NCBI RefSeq assembly: GCF_002163715.1
Contig: NZ_CP015698.1
Location: 806,001 to 870,000, forward strand
Source: Curvibacter sp. AEP1-3
Lineage (GTDB): Bacteria; Pseudomonadota; Gammaproteobacteria; Burkholderiales; Burkholderiaceae_C
Direction of reading: 5' to 3'
Length of the DNA: 64,000 nucleotides
Each line of letters begins with the position of its first letter. Position 1 is the first letter of the stretch. Both the position numbers and the translations under genes were made by a program. Below the pieces are notes generated by a model that worked only from the letters and a program-made list of their open reading frames with translations, was not told where the DNA came from and ran no database searches. Positions 7,993 to 19,038 of this stretch are shown one piece after another.

Positions 7993-8106
7993 GGCGGTCT
8001 CCGGTGGGTGTAATGGGCTTGTCATTGCAACACAGGCGGCCGCCATGAGCGCCACACGGGGGCAATCGGTTTCGCTTATCCTGTGCCACTACTTGAAAGG
8101 CCTCCC

Positions 8107-9036
8107 ATGCGACTGTCCACTCCCCTCCTCCGCCGCACCCTGCTGGTGCTGGCCACCGGCCTTTTCGCGATAGGGGCTACCCATGCCCAAAACGCCGTGC
8201 GGGTGGGCTCCAAGATCGACACCGAGGGCAAGCTGCTGGGCAATATTGTGGTGCTGGCCTTGGAGGCCAACGGCATCAAGACGGAAAACAAGGTCTCGCT
8301 GGGCAACACCAAGGTGGTACGCACCGCCCTGCTGGCCGGTGAGATTGATCTTTACCCCGAGTACACCGGCAACGGCGCTTTCATGCTGGGCGACGAAAAC
8401 AGCAAAGCCTGGAAAGACCTGCGCGCAGGCTACGAGCTGGCCAAGAAGATAGATTTCGAGAAAAACAAAATCGTCTGGCTGGAACCCGCCAATGCCAACA
8501 ACACCTGGGCGATTGCGGTGCGCAAAGACATCGCCACCGCCAACAAGCTGCGCACCCTGGACGACATGGGCCAGTACATCGCCAAGGGCGGTACCTTCAA
8601 ACTGGCCGCTTCCGCCGAGTTCATGGAACGTTCTGACGCCATGCCGGCCTTCCAGGCTGCCTACGGCTTCAAGCTGCGTGCGGACCAGGCACTGGTGCTC
8701 GCCGGTGGCGACACCGCTGCCACCATCAAGGCAGCTGCCGAGAAAACGTCAGGCGTGAACGCCGCCATGGCCTACGGCACCGACGGCCCGGTGGCCGCGC
8801 TGGGCCTGGTGGTGATGGAAGACCCCAAGGGCGTGCAGCCGGTCTATGCCCCGGCGCCGCTGGTGCGTGAAGAAGTGCTCAAGCGCTACCCCGCGATCGC
8901 CACCGTGCTGGCGCCCATCTTCAAGTCGCTGGATGGCCCCACCCTGCAAACCCTGAATGCCCGCATTCAACTGGAAGGCCAAGACCCCCGCAAGGTGGCT
9001 ACTGCCTACCTGCAAAGCAAGGGCTTCTTGAAGTAA
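8107..9036 (+). CDS. osmF: Osmoprotectant ABC transporter, periplasmic binding protein (OsmF/YehZ-like)
   Basis: 309-residue binding protein with a Sec signal peptide (residues 1-27, LLVLATGLFAIGATHAQ). The mature part resembles the QAT-type betaine/choline binding fold: VRVGSKIDTEGKLLGNI at the start and EIDLYPEYTGNGAF, a signature of the OpuAC/ProX-like family. The start at 8107 places the signal peptide correctly. First of four genes whose order (binding protein, permease, ATPase, permease) equals E. coli yehZYXW, an RpoS-dependent, low-affinity osmoprotectant importer. The ligand here is likely a quaternary ammonium compound, inferred from the family. Confidence 0.88.
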   Translation: MRLSTPLLRRTLLVLATGLFAIGATHAQNAVRVGSKIDTEGKLLGNIVVLALEANGIKTENKVSLGNTKVVRTALLAGEIDLYPEYTGNGAFMLGDENSKAWKDLRAGYELAKKIDFEKNKIVWLEPANANNTWAIAVRKDIATANKLRTLDDMGQYIAKGGTFKLAASAEFMERSDAMPAFQAAYGFKLRADQALVLAGGDTAATIKAAAEKTSGVNAAMAYGTDGPVAALGLVVMEDPKGVQPVYAPAPLVREEVLKRYPAIATVLAPIFKSLDGPTLQTLNARIQLEGQDPRKVATAYLQSKGFLK

Positions 9037-9044
9037 GCCGCTGA

Positions 9045-10214
9045 GTGGAAGAAGCGCCTGCCCACCGCTGGAACCCGGTGCTGGCGCTGTGTGTAGCGCT
9101 AGCGCTGGGGGCCGCGTGGGACCTGCCCTTTGTACGGGTCGCACCGAACCGGCTGCTGTCTGGCGAGCCGGTTTTCCTCACGGACTTGCCCACAACCCAC
9201 ACGAGCTGGACTGGCGCAGCGCTGTTTGTGGCTTGGCTGTGCCTCGCCATTGCGCGGCCGCACAAGCGGTTCACCCAGGCAAGCGTTGCGCTGGTGATGG
9301 CCATGAGCCTGGCCGGCCTGTGGCTGCTGGCAGGCCAGCACGCCACCCATGCAAGCCAAGGCGATAACCCGCTGACCCGCACCGCGCTGGGTGCGGGCTT
9401 CTGGACGCTGGCAGCGCTGGCTTGGATGGCGGCGCTGGACGCGGTCACCCGCTTGCAACTGGCCACCCTGCCGCGCTTGGTGATGCAAGGTGCCTTGTTC
9501 GTGCCCCTGTTGCTGACACTGGGCGCGGGGCAGGACTTGTCCATCGCCAAGGAATACGCCAACCACAGCGATGTGTTCGGCCCCGCCATCCTGCGCCACC
9601 TGCACATCGTGCTGTTGGCCATTGCACCGGCCGTGGCCATCGGCGTGCCGCTGGCCTGGCGCATGAGCCGCGCGCGGAGGCTGCGTGAAACCTTGTTCCC
9701 GGTGCTCAATGTGATTCAAACCATTCCCTCCATCGCCTTGTTCGGCTTGCTGATGGCGCCGCTTGCTTGGCTGGCCGCCCACGCCCCCGCGCTGGGCCAG
9801 TTGGGCATCAGCGGTGTAGGCCTTGCGCCTGCGGTGCTGGCGCTGCTGCTCTATGCGCTTCTGCCCATCGTGCGCTCGGCGCTAGCCGGGCTGGAGCAGG
9901 TACCCGTAGCCACCGTCACCGCGGCGCGCGCCATGGGCATGACACCACGGCAAGTGCTGTGGCATGTGGAGCTGCCGCTGGCCTTGCCGGTGCTGCTGAT
10001 CGGGCTGCGCACCGCGGTCGTGCAAACCACGGGCCTGGCCGCAGTGACAGCGCTTGTCGGGGCCGGTGGTTTGGGCAGCATCATGTTTGACGGCTTGTTC
10101 AGCGCAGCCAACGAGCTGGTGATGCTGGGTGTGATTCCCATCGTGCTCTTGGCGGTGCTGGCAGACAGTTTTTTCAAGATGCTTGGCACCTTGCTGGAGA
10201 AGCCCGCCGCATGA
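9045..10214 (+). CDS. yehY: Osmoprotectant ABC transporter permease (YehY-like)
   Basis: 389-residue inner-membrane permease. Residues about 15-160 carry extra membrane helices, as in YehY; the C-terminal 200 residues form the BPD transmembrane domain, with the ATPase-docking EAA loop in ARAMGMTPRQVLWHVELPLALP. The start is a GTG at 9045, 8 bases after the preceding stop; no better ATG exists nearby. The ATG of the ATPase overlaps its stop by 4 bases (ATGA). Together with YehW it should form the membrane channel of the importer. Confidence 0.86.
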   Translation: MEEAPAHRWNPVLALCVALALGAAWDLPFVRVAPNRLLSGEPVFLTDLPTTHTSWTGAALFVAWLCLAIARPHKRFTQASVALVMAMSLAGLWLLAGQHATHASQGDNPLTRTALGAGFWTLAALAWMAALDAVTRLQLATLPRLVMQGALFVPLLLTLGAGQDLSIAKEYANHSDVFGPAILRHLHIVLLAIAPAVAIGVPLAWRMSRARRLRETLFPVLNVIQTIPSIALFGLLMAPLAWLAAHAPALGQLGISGVGLAPAVLALLLYALLPIVRSALAGLEQVPVATVTAARAMGMTPRQVLWHVELPLALPVLLIGLRTAVVQTTGLAAVTALVGAGGLGSIMFDGLFSAANELVMLGVIPIVLLAVLADSFFKMLGTLLEKPAA

Positions 10215-11149
10215 TCACCTTTGACCACACCTGCAAGTCGTATGACGGCACACCGGCCATCACCGACCTGAACCTGCACATCGCCCAAGGCGAACTGGTG
10301 GTGTTGCTCGGGCCTTCGGGCTCCGGCAAATCCACCGCGCTCAAGATGATCAACCGCATGGTCGATCACGATGGCGGCCGCATTCTGCTCAATGGCCAGG
10401 AGATTTACAGCTTCAATGTGCAGGACTTGCGCCGCCGCATGGGCTATGCGATCCAGTCAGTAGGTCTGTTCCCCCACTGGACCGTGGCGCGCAACATCGC
10501 CACCGTGCCCACGCTGCTGGGCTGGGATGCCGTCCGCGTGCAAGCCCGGGTCACGGAGCTGCTGCAACTGCTGGACATGGCCCCCGAGTCATTCGCCAGC
10601 CGCTACCCGCACCAGCTCTCCGGCGGGCAACAGCAGCGGGTGGGCGTAGCGCGCGCGCTGGCCGCCGACCCCGATGTGCTGCTGATGGACGAGCCCTTTG
10701 GCGCGCTGGACCCGGTGACCCGCGCAACGTTACAACTGGAGCTCAAGCGCATTCACCGCGCCACCGGCAAAACCATTGTGCTGGTCACCCACGACATGGA
10801 CGAAGCCCTGCTCCTGGCCACCCGTATCGTGCTGCTGAACCACGGCCGTATCGCGCAAGTGGGCACACCGCTGGAGCTGCTGCAACAACCCGCCAGCGAC
10901 TTTGTGGCCGACTTTCTGGGGCGCGCAGACTTGGGGCTCAAGCAGCTTTCACTGCGGCCGATTGCGCCCTTGGTGCAAGCGGTGCCTGGAGCGACACCGA
11001 CGCATGCCATCTCCGACACCGCCACGGTGCGGGAAGCCATTTCGCAGATGGCGGCGCTAGGCGTGTCGGTTTTGGGTGTGCGCAATGCTGATGGCACCAT
11101 GCTCGGCCAGGTGCAGGCTGCCGATCTACTGGAAGCCCGGCATGGCTGA
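10211..11149 (+). CDS. yehX: Osmoprotectant ABC transporter ATP-binding protein (YehX-like)
   Basis: 312-residue ATPase. Walker A GPSGSGKS is at residues 34-41, the Q-loop is in [13 protein letters not shown], the signature is [15 protein letters not shown], and Walker B is [12 protein letters not shown] followed by the switch histidine in LVTHDMDEA. After residue about 240 there is a C-terminal extension of about 70 residues ([21 protein letters not shown]) resembling part of a CBS domain, as in the OpuA/ProV class that senses ionic strength. It overlaps both neighbours (4 and 8 bases), so the operon is tightly coupled. Confidence 0.9.
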   Translation: MITFDHTCKSYDGTPAITDLNLHIAQGELVVLLGPSGSGKSTALKMINRMVDHDGGRILLNGQEIYSFNVQDLRRRMGYAIQSVGLFPHWTVARNIATVPTLLGWDAVRVQARVTELLQLLDMAPESFASRYPHQLSGGQQQRVGVARALAADPDVLLMDEPFGALDPVTRATLQLELKRIHRATGKTIVLVTHDMDEALLLATRIVLLNHGRIAQVGTPLELLQQPASDFVADFLGRADLGLKQLSLRPIAPLVQAVPGATPTHAISDTATVREAISQMAALGVSVLGVRNADGTMLGQVQAADLLEARHG

Positions 11150-11960
11150 AGCAACCAAAACCCAGGCTGTGATGGCCGCACACCGCCCGACAGGGCGCCA
11201 AAGCCGTTGGTGGGTCGACCGGCTGGCTTGGACCGTGGCAGTGCTACTGGCGCTGGCCTATGGGCTGCCGTATTCCCAACCCGTCTTTGCTGCGCTGTTC
11301 CCCGCCCTGCCGCGCCCGGTGTACCTGCAAGAACCCTTGGCCGGTTTGTTATGGCAGCACCTTGGACTGGTGCTGCTGTCCAGTGCGTTGGCTGTTCTCG
11401 TGGGCACAGCCGCCGGGTTGGCTACCACGCGGGAGACGGGGCGCGCCTTCAAACCCTTGATGGAAACACTGGCCGCCATGGGGCAAACCTTTCCGCCCGT
11501 GGCGGTGTTGGCGGTGGCGGTGCCTGCGGTGGGCTTCAGCGAGTTGCCGGCACTGATTGCCCTCTCGCTCTTCGGACTACTGCCAGTGTTGCAAGGCACG
11601 CTGGCCGGGCTGGAGTCGGTGCCACCCCCGGTGCTGGAATCCGCCCGGGCCATGGGGCTGTCACCTCGGCACATCCTCACCCAAGTGCAGATTCCACTGG
11701 CCCTGCCTTTGTGGCTTTCCGGCGTGCGCACGTCCGTCATCATCAACATCGGCACGGCAGCCATTGCCTCCACAGTAGGAGCCAAAACGCTGGGCTCCCC
11801 CATCATCGTCGGGCTCTCGGGGTTCAATACGGCCTATGTATTGCAAGGCGCACTTCTGGTGGGCCTGCTGGCGATATCGGCGGACCTAGTGTTTGATCGG
11901 CTGGCACGGCGACTGCAGTGGGACACCGCCCGCCCCACCGCCAAAACGCTCCCAAATTGA
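11142..11960 (+). CDS. yehW: Osmoprotectant ABC transporter permease (YehW-like)
   Basis: 272-residue permease with about six membrane helices and the EAA loop in [22 protein letters not shown]. The start at 11142 overlaps the ATPase gene by 8 bases; an earlier in-frame ATG lies inside the ATPase gene and would add non-conserved sequence. It is the fourth gene of the importer. The last codons and the TGA stop lie at the beginning of a dispersed repeat (11953-12005), so the extreme C-terminus (TLPN) is probably repeat-modified. Confidence 0.87.
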   Translation: MAEATKTQAVMAAHRPTGRQSRWWVDRLAWTVAVLLALAYGLPYSQPVFAALFPALPRPVYLQEPLAGLLWQHLGLVLLSSALAVLVGTAAGLATTRETGRAFKPLMETLAAMGQTFPPVAVLAVAVPAVGFSELPALIALSLFGLLPVLQGTLAGLESVPPPVLESARAMGLSPRHILTQVQIPLALPLWLSGVRTSVIINIGTAAIASTVGAKTLGSPIIVGLSGFNTAYVLQGALLVGLLAISADLVFDRLARRLQWDTARPTAKTLPN

Positions 11961-12005
11961 TAGCTACTCGCGCATATTTGACGGGCGCTAGAGCACTCTT
12001 TGATC
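11953..12005 (+). repeat. Dispersed REP-like repeat, copy D
   Basis: AAATTGATAGCTACTCGCGC, then ATATTTGACGGGCGCTAGAGC. It starts within the last codons of the YehW-like gene and provides its TGA. It ends the osmoprotectant operon and may help end transcription. The remaining bases to 12081 show no further feature. Confidence 0.8.
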
Positions 12006-12081
12006 TGAAATTGCGGCGTATCAAGGCGCCAAGGTGTCCTTGTACCTACAGTGGTTGTTTCCCTTTTTCACGGTACAACCC

Positions 12082-12431
12082 ATGAGCTCTTTCGACCACA
12101 GCACCCTCATCAAGCAGATCAACGAAAACCTGGGCCCCCTGCGCAAGGCACAACCCGAGGCCATGCAAGGCTTTGGGCTGTTGGCCAAGGCATCGATGGC
12201 AGAAGGCGCCCTGAGCGCAAAACACAAAGAGTTGATGGCGCTGGCCATAGGCATCACCCAGCATTGCTCGGGATGCATCGGCTTTCATGTGAAGGCTCTC
12301 CACAAGCTGGAGTGCACCCGTGCTGAGCTGGATGAGATGTTGGCCGTGTGTGTTTACATGGGCGGCGGCCCCGCCCTGATGTACGCCGCAGAAGCCGCTG
12401 CAGCCTGGGACGCCATGGCGCCCCAGACGGC

Positions 12432-12435
<4 letters not shown>
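12082..12435 (+). CDS. Carboxymuconolactone decarboxylase family protein (AhpD-like)
   Basis: 117-residue all-helical protein of the carboxymuconolactone decarboxylase/AhpD family. The redox motif is visible as [16 protein letters not shown]: two cysteines two residues apart with a histidine following, as in AhpD-type alkylhydroperoxidases, which suggests a thiol-based antioxidant role rather than decarboxylation. The start at 12082 follows the first in-frame non-conserved stretch. The stop overlaps the convergent clpB stop by a few bases. Substrate unproven. Confidence 0.85.
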
Positions 12436-15023
<2,588 letters not shown>

Positions 15024-15059
15024 GGTGTGACCCCCGTGTGTTCTGAGATTAACCCCCAG

Positions 15060-15086
15060 CTTGGGTCCGCGGGGGTGGTTTTCAAG
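15060..15086 (-). promoter_or_regulatory. Possible sigma-32 (heat-shock) promoter of clpB
   Basis: On the minus strand a CTTGAA hexamer (15081-15086) is followed after 14 bases by ACCCAAG (15060-15066), about 36 bases before the clpB ATG. CTTGAA with a C-rich -10 fits the heat-shock sigma factor, but the -10 matches only partly. Confidence 0.4.
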
Positions 15087-15183
15087 CCTGCCAACGCCGA
15101 GACCTTGATCCAGCACAAATCTAGAGCTCAAAGCTGCACACATCCGATAATGGAGGTGCACCCTGTTTTACCCGATTGCCTCC

Positions 15184-15783
15184 ATGCAGATTCACCAATT
15201 CCAAGTCAGCTACGTGGCCGAGCACGACCGTATTTTGGTACGCATGAACTCGCCCGAGGGGGAAGAGCAACGCCTGTGGCTGACCCGCCGGATGCTGCGG
15301 GGCTTGTACCCGCATTTGGCAAAAACATCCGAACAGCTGGCCTTGCCAAACCCCACGCCTGCGGGCCATGACGGGGCGGCGCAGCATGCGGTGGACGCTT
15401 TCCAGCGGCAGGAATCCTTGCAACAGGCCGATTTCGATACGCCTTTTCAATCCCGGCAACCCCTGTTGAGTGACACAGACCAGCCCTTGCTGGTCACTAC
15501 CGCGCACATCCAGTTGCAGGGCGCAGACATGCTGTCGGTGCGGTTTGAGGAAACACTGCCCGGAGCTGCAGAGTCACGCCAGCTGGAGATCAACATGGGC
15601 AGCGACACCCTGATTGCCCTGCTGCATGTGATCGGCCTGGCCATGCGCAACAGCGAATGGGGAATTGACCCACCCAAAGGCTTGGAGCCCACCCTGCCCA
15701 TCATTCAAGAGATCGAGACGGACGCTCAGCCCTCCGAGTGGGACGCTTTTGCCAACGCAGAGCCGCCCAAGTACCTGAACTAA
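15184..15783 (+). CDS. Conserved hypothetical protein
   Basis: 199-residue soluble protein with no motif I recognise. It starts MQIHQFQVSYVAEHDRILVR, suggesting an N-terminal beta-hairpin with alternating polar/hydrophobic residues, has a variable alanine- and glutamine-rich centre, and ends with WDAFANAEPPKYLN. No signal peptide or membrane helix. It is divergent from clpB and convergent with moaE. A weak -10-like sequence (GATAAT, around 15143-15148) lies upstream. Such stand-alone proteins occur in Comamonadaceae, but I cannot assign a function. Confidence 0.75.
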   Translation: MQIHQFQVSYVAEHDRILVRMNSPEGEEQRLWLTRRMLRGLYPHLAKTSEQLALPNPTPAGHDGAAQHAVDAFQRQESLQQADFDTPFQSRQPLLSDTDQPLLVTTAHIQLQGADMLSVRFEETLPGAAESRQLEINMGSDTLIALLHVIGLAMRNSEWGIDPPKGLEPTLPIIQEIETDAQPSEWDAFANAEPPKYLN

Positions 15784-15803
15784 TACCCGGCTAGCCCCAA
15801 AGC

Positions 15804-16304
15804 TTAGGCGTTGCGCGCCGTGATACCCCAGCGGGCCAGGGCGTCGTCATCGCTCACGCGGGCGTCCACCCAGTGCGCGCCCTCGGGCGTGGTCTCTTTT
15901 TTCCAGAACGGCGCCTGGGTCTTGAGGTAGTCCATGATGAATTCGCAGGCCTGAAAACTCTGCCCGCGATGGGCCGAGGTCACGGCAACCAGCACCACTC
16001 CCTCGGTGGGTTGCAACACCCCTACCCGGTGCACCACACGGGCGCCATAGATGTCGAACCGGGCAAACGCGGCGTCCACCATGGCTTCAATCGACTTCTC
16101 AGTCATGCCGGGGTAGTGTTCCAGCTCCAGGGTCTGCACCGAACCGGCTGCACCGGGGGTGTTGCGGTCGCGCACGGTGCCGACAAAGCTGCACACTGCA
16201 CCCACGCGCGGGTCGGCAGCTTGGAGCTGACTGATTTCCAAGCCTAAGTCGAAGGCTTCGGTCTGGATACGAACGCGGGGCGTTGCGGGTGTGGGATGGG
16301 CCAT
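15804..16304 (-). CDS. moaE: Molybdopterin synthase catalytic subunit MoaE
   Basis: 166-residue MoaE, the large subunit that transfers sulfur from the MoaD C-terminal thiocarboxylate to precursor Z. Recognised from GAVCSFVGTVRD, LELEHYPGMTEKSIEAM, VHRVGVLQPTEGVVLVAV, SAHRGQSFQACEFIMDYLKTQAPFWKKE. The last motif holds the catalytic lysines (KTQAPFWKKE). The start at 16304 (MAHPTPATP) is the only ATG that fits; the frame extends upstream through non-coding sequence. moaD and moeA lie on the same strand at 17465-18972, but a dapA-like gene on the opposite strand separates them, so moaE must have its own promoter. Confidence 0.93.
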   Translation of the reverse strand: MAHPTPATPRVRIQTEAFDLGLEISQLQAADPRVGAVCSFVGTVRDRNTPGAAGSVQTLELEHYPGMTEKSIEAMVDAAFARFDIYGARVVHRVGVLQPTEGVVLVAVTSAHRGQSFQACEFIMDYLKTQAPFWKKETTPEGAHWVDARVSDDDALARWGITARNA

Positions 16305-16420
16305 GGGCAGATTGTGGCACCGTGGTAGCATGGCTGCATGTTCGTAGCTCACACCACCATGCTCTCTGCCGCACCCGCGTGCGCAGGTGCGTTGTGCGCG
16401 AACAAATCCAAAAAGCCGAA

Positions 16421-16460
16421 GCTCATTTGACCGGAGCTGCGGTTCCGTCCTCAAATGAGC
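16421..16460. promoter_or_regulatory. Inverted repeat between moaE and the dapA-like gene
   Basis: GCTCATTTGA (16421-16430) is mirrored perfectly by TCAAATGAGC (16451-16460); the 20-base interior contains a smaller CGGA/TCCG pair. Two more small hairpins follow in the same leader: CGATGG-TTCTT-CCATCG (16519-16535) and TTTTC-CTC-GAAAA (about 16539-16551). It may be an operator shared by the divergent moaE and dapA-like genes or part of a structured leader RNA. Confidence 0.45.
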
Positions 16461-16561
16461 GATGGAACTGCAACACAGGCACCCTACCCTTTTTTTGCAC
16501 CTCCCGCCGCGCGTTTGTCGATGGTTCTTCCATCGGTCTTTTCCTCGAAAAGGATGTACGT

Positions 16562-17464
16562 ATGCGCGAGTTGACTCCTGATTTTTCCGGCCTGTGGATT
16601 CCACTGGTCACCCCCTTTGAGCGTGGAGCGGTGGACCACCCCGCCCTGTACCGATTGGTGCGGCACCTCGCGAACCAGGGGGTGGCAGGTTTCGTGGTGT
16701 GTGGCTCCACCGGCGAGGCCGCTGCCCTCAGCCCTCGGGAACAGCTGGCGGTCTTGGACACCGTCCGGTCCGCGGCAGGTGACTTGCCTCTGGTGATGGG
16801 ACTGTCGGGCTACCACCTGCCGGAGACTCTGGAATGGGTGCGCACCCTCAATAGCAGCGGATTGCACGGCATTCTGGTACCGGCACCACATTACATCCGC
16901 CCCAGCCAGACAGGACTCATTCAGTGGTTCGAGTCGATTGCCGACGTCAGCACATCGCCGGTCGTGATCTACGACATTCCCGCCCGCACAGGGAGCACGC
17001 TTGCGCTGGAAACACTGCGGACCTTGGCGCAGCACCCGCGCATCGTGGCGATCAAGGACTGCGGTGCAGACGACATCAAGACCCAGTATCTGATTGCGGA
17101 TGCAGCCCTTCAGGTATTGGCGGGGGACGATAGCCGCATCTTCAACACCGTGGCGCTGGGAGGCGCTGGCGCTATTGCGGCCGGCGGCCATGTGCACACG
17201 CAGCGCATGGTGCAAGTCATTGCCTTGCTGCGGGCCGGGGAACTGCAAACGGCCCGGGCACTATGGCGCCCTTTGCTGACCCTGCTGAATGCTTTATTTG
17301 CGGAGCCCAATCCCGGGCCCTTGAAGGCGCTAATGGCCCATCAGGGCCTGCTATTGAATGAACTGCGTGCGCCTATGGATGCAGCATCCGAGGGCTTGAC
17401 GGCACGACTGAGGAAAATCAGCGACGGGATACCTGCGCTGGTGGCGCAAACCCAGGCCGCTTGA
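16562..17464 (+). CDS. Dihydrodipicolinate synthase family (DapA-like) aldolase
   Basis: 300-residue class I aldolase of the DHDPS/N-acetylneuraminate lyase family. The active-site features are GSTGEAAALS (replacing the usual GTTGE), the conserved Tyr in PAPHYIRPSQ, YDIPARTG, and the Schiff-base lysine in VAIKDCGAD. These differ from canonical DapA (YNVPGRTG, IKEATG), so the protein may be a second DHDPS or a related 2-oxoacid aldolase; the reaction is uncertain. An AGGA sequence 8-11 bases upstream supports the ATG at 16562. It is placed between moaD and moaE on the opposite strand and has a 257-base leader with several hairpins. Confidence 0.85.
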   Translation: MRELTPDFSGLWIPLVTPFERGAVDHPALYRLVRHLANQGVAGFVVCGSTGEAAALSPREQLAVLDTVRSAAGDLPLVMGLSGYHLPETLEWVRTLNSSGLHGILVPAPHYIRPSQTGLIQWFESIADVSTSPVVIYDIPARTGSTLALETLRTLAQHPRIVAIKDCGADDIKTQYLIADAALQVLAGDDSRIFNTVALGGAGAIAAGGHVHTQRMVQVIALLRAGELQTARALWRPLLTLLNALFAEPNPGPLKALMAHQGLLLNELRAPMDAASEGLTARLRKISDGIPALVAQTQAA

Positions 17465-17716
17465 TCAGCCGCCCGTGACCGGGGGGAAGAACGCAACTTC
17501 GCACCCCTCTGTCAGGGTGGCGTCCGGGCCGCTCATGACTTGGTTGAGGGCCATGCGGACAGACCGGTTGGTGTCCAGCGCTTCGGCGCCGGCACCGCCG
17601 CGCGCCAGCATTTCAGACCGCAGCGCACCCAGAGTGAGTGCCTGTGTCTCCAGCACTTCGCTGGAGGTGCCCATGGCCTCGCGCATGGAGGCAAAGTAGC
17701 GGACGGTGACTTTCAT
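17465..17716 (-). CDS. moaD: Molybdopterin synthase sulfur carrier subunit MoaD
   Basis: 83-residue ubiquitin-like protein beginning MKVTVRYFASMREAMG and ending FFPPVTGG; the C-terminal Gly-Gly is adenylated and thiocarboxylated to carry sulfur to MoaE. Length and ends agree with MoaD. Its ATG overlaps the moeA stop by 4 bases, so the two are translationally coupled. Its partner moaE lies about 1.2 kb further on, beyond the dapA-like gene. Confidence 0.95.
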   Translation of the reverse strand: MKVTVRYFASMREAMGTSSEVLETQALTLGALRSEMLARGGAGAEALDTNRSVRMALNQVMSGPDATLTEGCEVAFFPPVTGG

Positions 17717-18972
17717 CGCAGCAACTCGCTAAAGGGGATGTACTGCACGGTTTGGCCATACAAGATCGGTTGCCCGGGTGGGACATCGACCACACCATCC
17801 CCCCAAACAGCGGAGGTGAGAACGCCGGAGCTCTGGTTGTTGAACAGGTCCAGCCCGCCATTGGCATTGCGACGCACCCGCAAAAATTCGCGGCGCTTGT
17901 CGGCTTTGGGCCAATCGAAATCTGCGCGAACCGCCATACTTTTCATGGCAATGTCCTGCACACCTTGCAGGCGCAACAAGAACGGCCGCACCAACAGCAG
18001 GAAGGTCACGTAGCTGGATACCGGGTTACCGGGCAGCCCGATGAAGTGCGCCGCGCCAATGCGCCCGTGCGCAAAGGGTTTGCCTGGCTTGATGGCGATC
18101 TGCCACAAATCCAGCGTACCCAGGCTTTGCACTGCGGGCTTGATATGGTCTTCCTCGCCCACCGACACGCCACCGCTGGTAAGAATGACGTCGTTGTCAG
18201 CTGCTGCACCCTGCAGCGCTGCGATGGTGGCGGCACGGTTATCTGGCACGATGCCCAGATCCGCCACCTCACAGCCCATTCGGCGCAGCAGATTGAGCAG
18301 GAAAAAGCGGTTGGAGTTGTATATGGCGCCGGGGGGCATGTCCTGCGGGGCGACGGTGCCGGGCATCACCAGCTCGTCCCCGGTCGAGAACAAGGCCACT
18401 CGCGGCTTGCGCACCACTTCCAGATGCGCCATGCCGATGCTGGCAGCCAGGCCCAATTCAGCCGGCCCCAAGCGGGTACCCGCGGGCAACACGCAATCCC
18501 CACGCTGCACGTCTTCACCCGCATGGCGGATGTACTGGCCCGGCAAGGGCGTGGTGTTGACCCGGATGGTCTCGGGCTGGCCATGGCGCTCGTCGTGGAT
18601 AGGCGTGCAGTCTTCCTGCATGACCACCGCATCGGCTCCGGGGGGCACCGGTGCTCCGGTGAAAATGCGGGCCGCCGTGCCGGCTTGCAGATGTTCACCG
18701 ACCGAGCCGGCGGCAATCCGCTGCGTGACCCGCAGCTCGTGGGAGCCGCGCAACAGGTCTTCGGCATGCACGGCATAGCCGTCCATGGAGCTGTTGTCGA
18801 AGGCCGGCACTTGCAGGCTGGACACCACGTCCGCCGCCAACACCCGGCCGTCTGCATCAAAAGTGGAAACCTGCTCTGTCGCCGTCAATGGCACCACTGC
18901 TGCCAGCAACTGCGCCAGCGCATCGTCCAACGGCAAAAGAGGCTTGCGAGGGGCGCTGGGTGCATAAGTCAT
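17713..18972 (-). CDS. moeA: Molybdopterin molybdenumtransferase MoeA
   Basis: 419-residue MoeA, which inserts molybdate into adenylylated molybdopterin. Seen: N-terminal LLPLDDALAQLL, PAFDNSSMDGYAVHAEDL, TGAPVPPGADAVVMQED, RPRVALFSTGDELV-like (KPRVALFSTGDELV), DVILTSGGVSVGEEDHIK and GLPGNPVSSYVTFLL. Length is normal (about 410). Followed by moaD with a 4-base overlap. Oddity: the whole gap to thrC upstream is a REP-like repeat, so the sequence before this ATG (ending GAATCGATAGCAA) has no convincing ribosome-binding site. Confidence 0.95.
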   Translation of the reverse strand: MTYAPSAPRKPLLPLDDALAQLLAAVVPLTATEQVSTFDADGRVLAADVVSSLQVPAFDNSSMDGYAVHAEDLLRGSHELRVTQRIAAGSVGEHLQAGTAARIFTGAPVPPGADAVVMQEDCTPIHDERHGQPETIRVNTTPLPGQYIRHAGEDVQRGDCVLPAGTRLGPAELGLAASIGMAHLEVVRKPRVALFSTGDELVMPGTVAPQDMPPGAIYNSNRFFLLNLLRRMGCEVADLGIVPDNRAATIAALQGAAADNDVILTSGGVSVGEEDHIKPAVQSLGTLDLWQIAIKPGKPFAHGRIGAAHFIGLPGNPVSSYVTFLLLVRPFLLRLQGVQDIAMKSMAVRADFDWPKADKRREFLRVRRNANGGLDLFNNQSSGVLTSAVWGDGVVDVPPGQPILYGQTVQYIPFSELLR

Positions 18973-19036
18973 TTGCTATCGATTCAGGAGCTGCTCGCGC
19001 ACATTTGACGGGCGCAAAGCAGCGTTTTCATACACA
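18973..19036 (+). repeat. Dispersed REP-like repeat, copy B
   Basis: TTGCTATCGATTCAGGAGC, then TGCTCGCGCACATTTGACGG, then GCGCAAAGCAGCGTTTTC. It fills the whole space between the thrC stop and the moeA ATG, which are both on the minus strand, so transcripts running from thrC to moeA must cross it. Confidence 0.85.
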
Positions 19037-19038
19037 AA

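Noticed and set aside
17752..19008. 418-codon plus-strand frame opposite moeA
   Set aside because: Antisense to a complete MoeA; no domain features.
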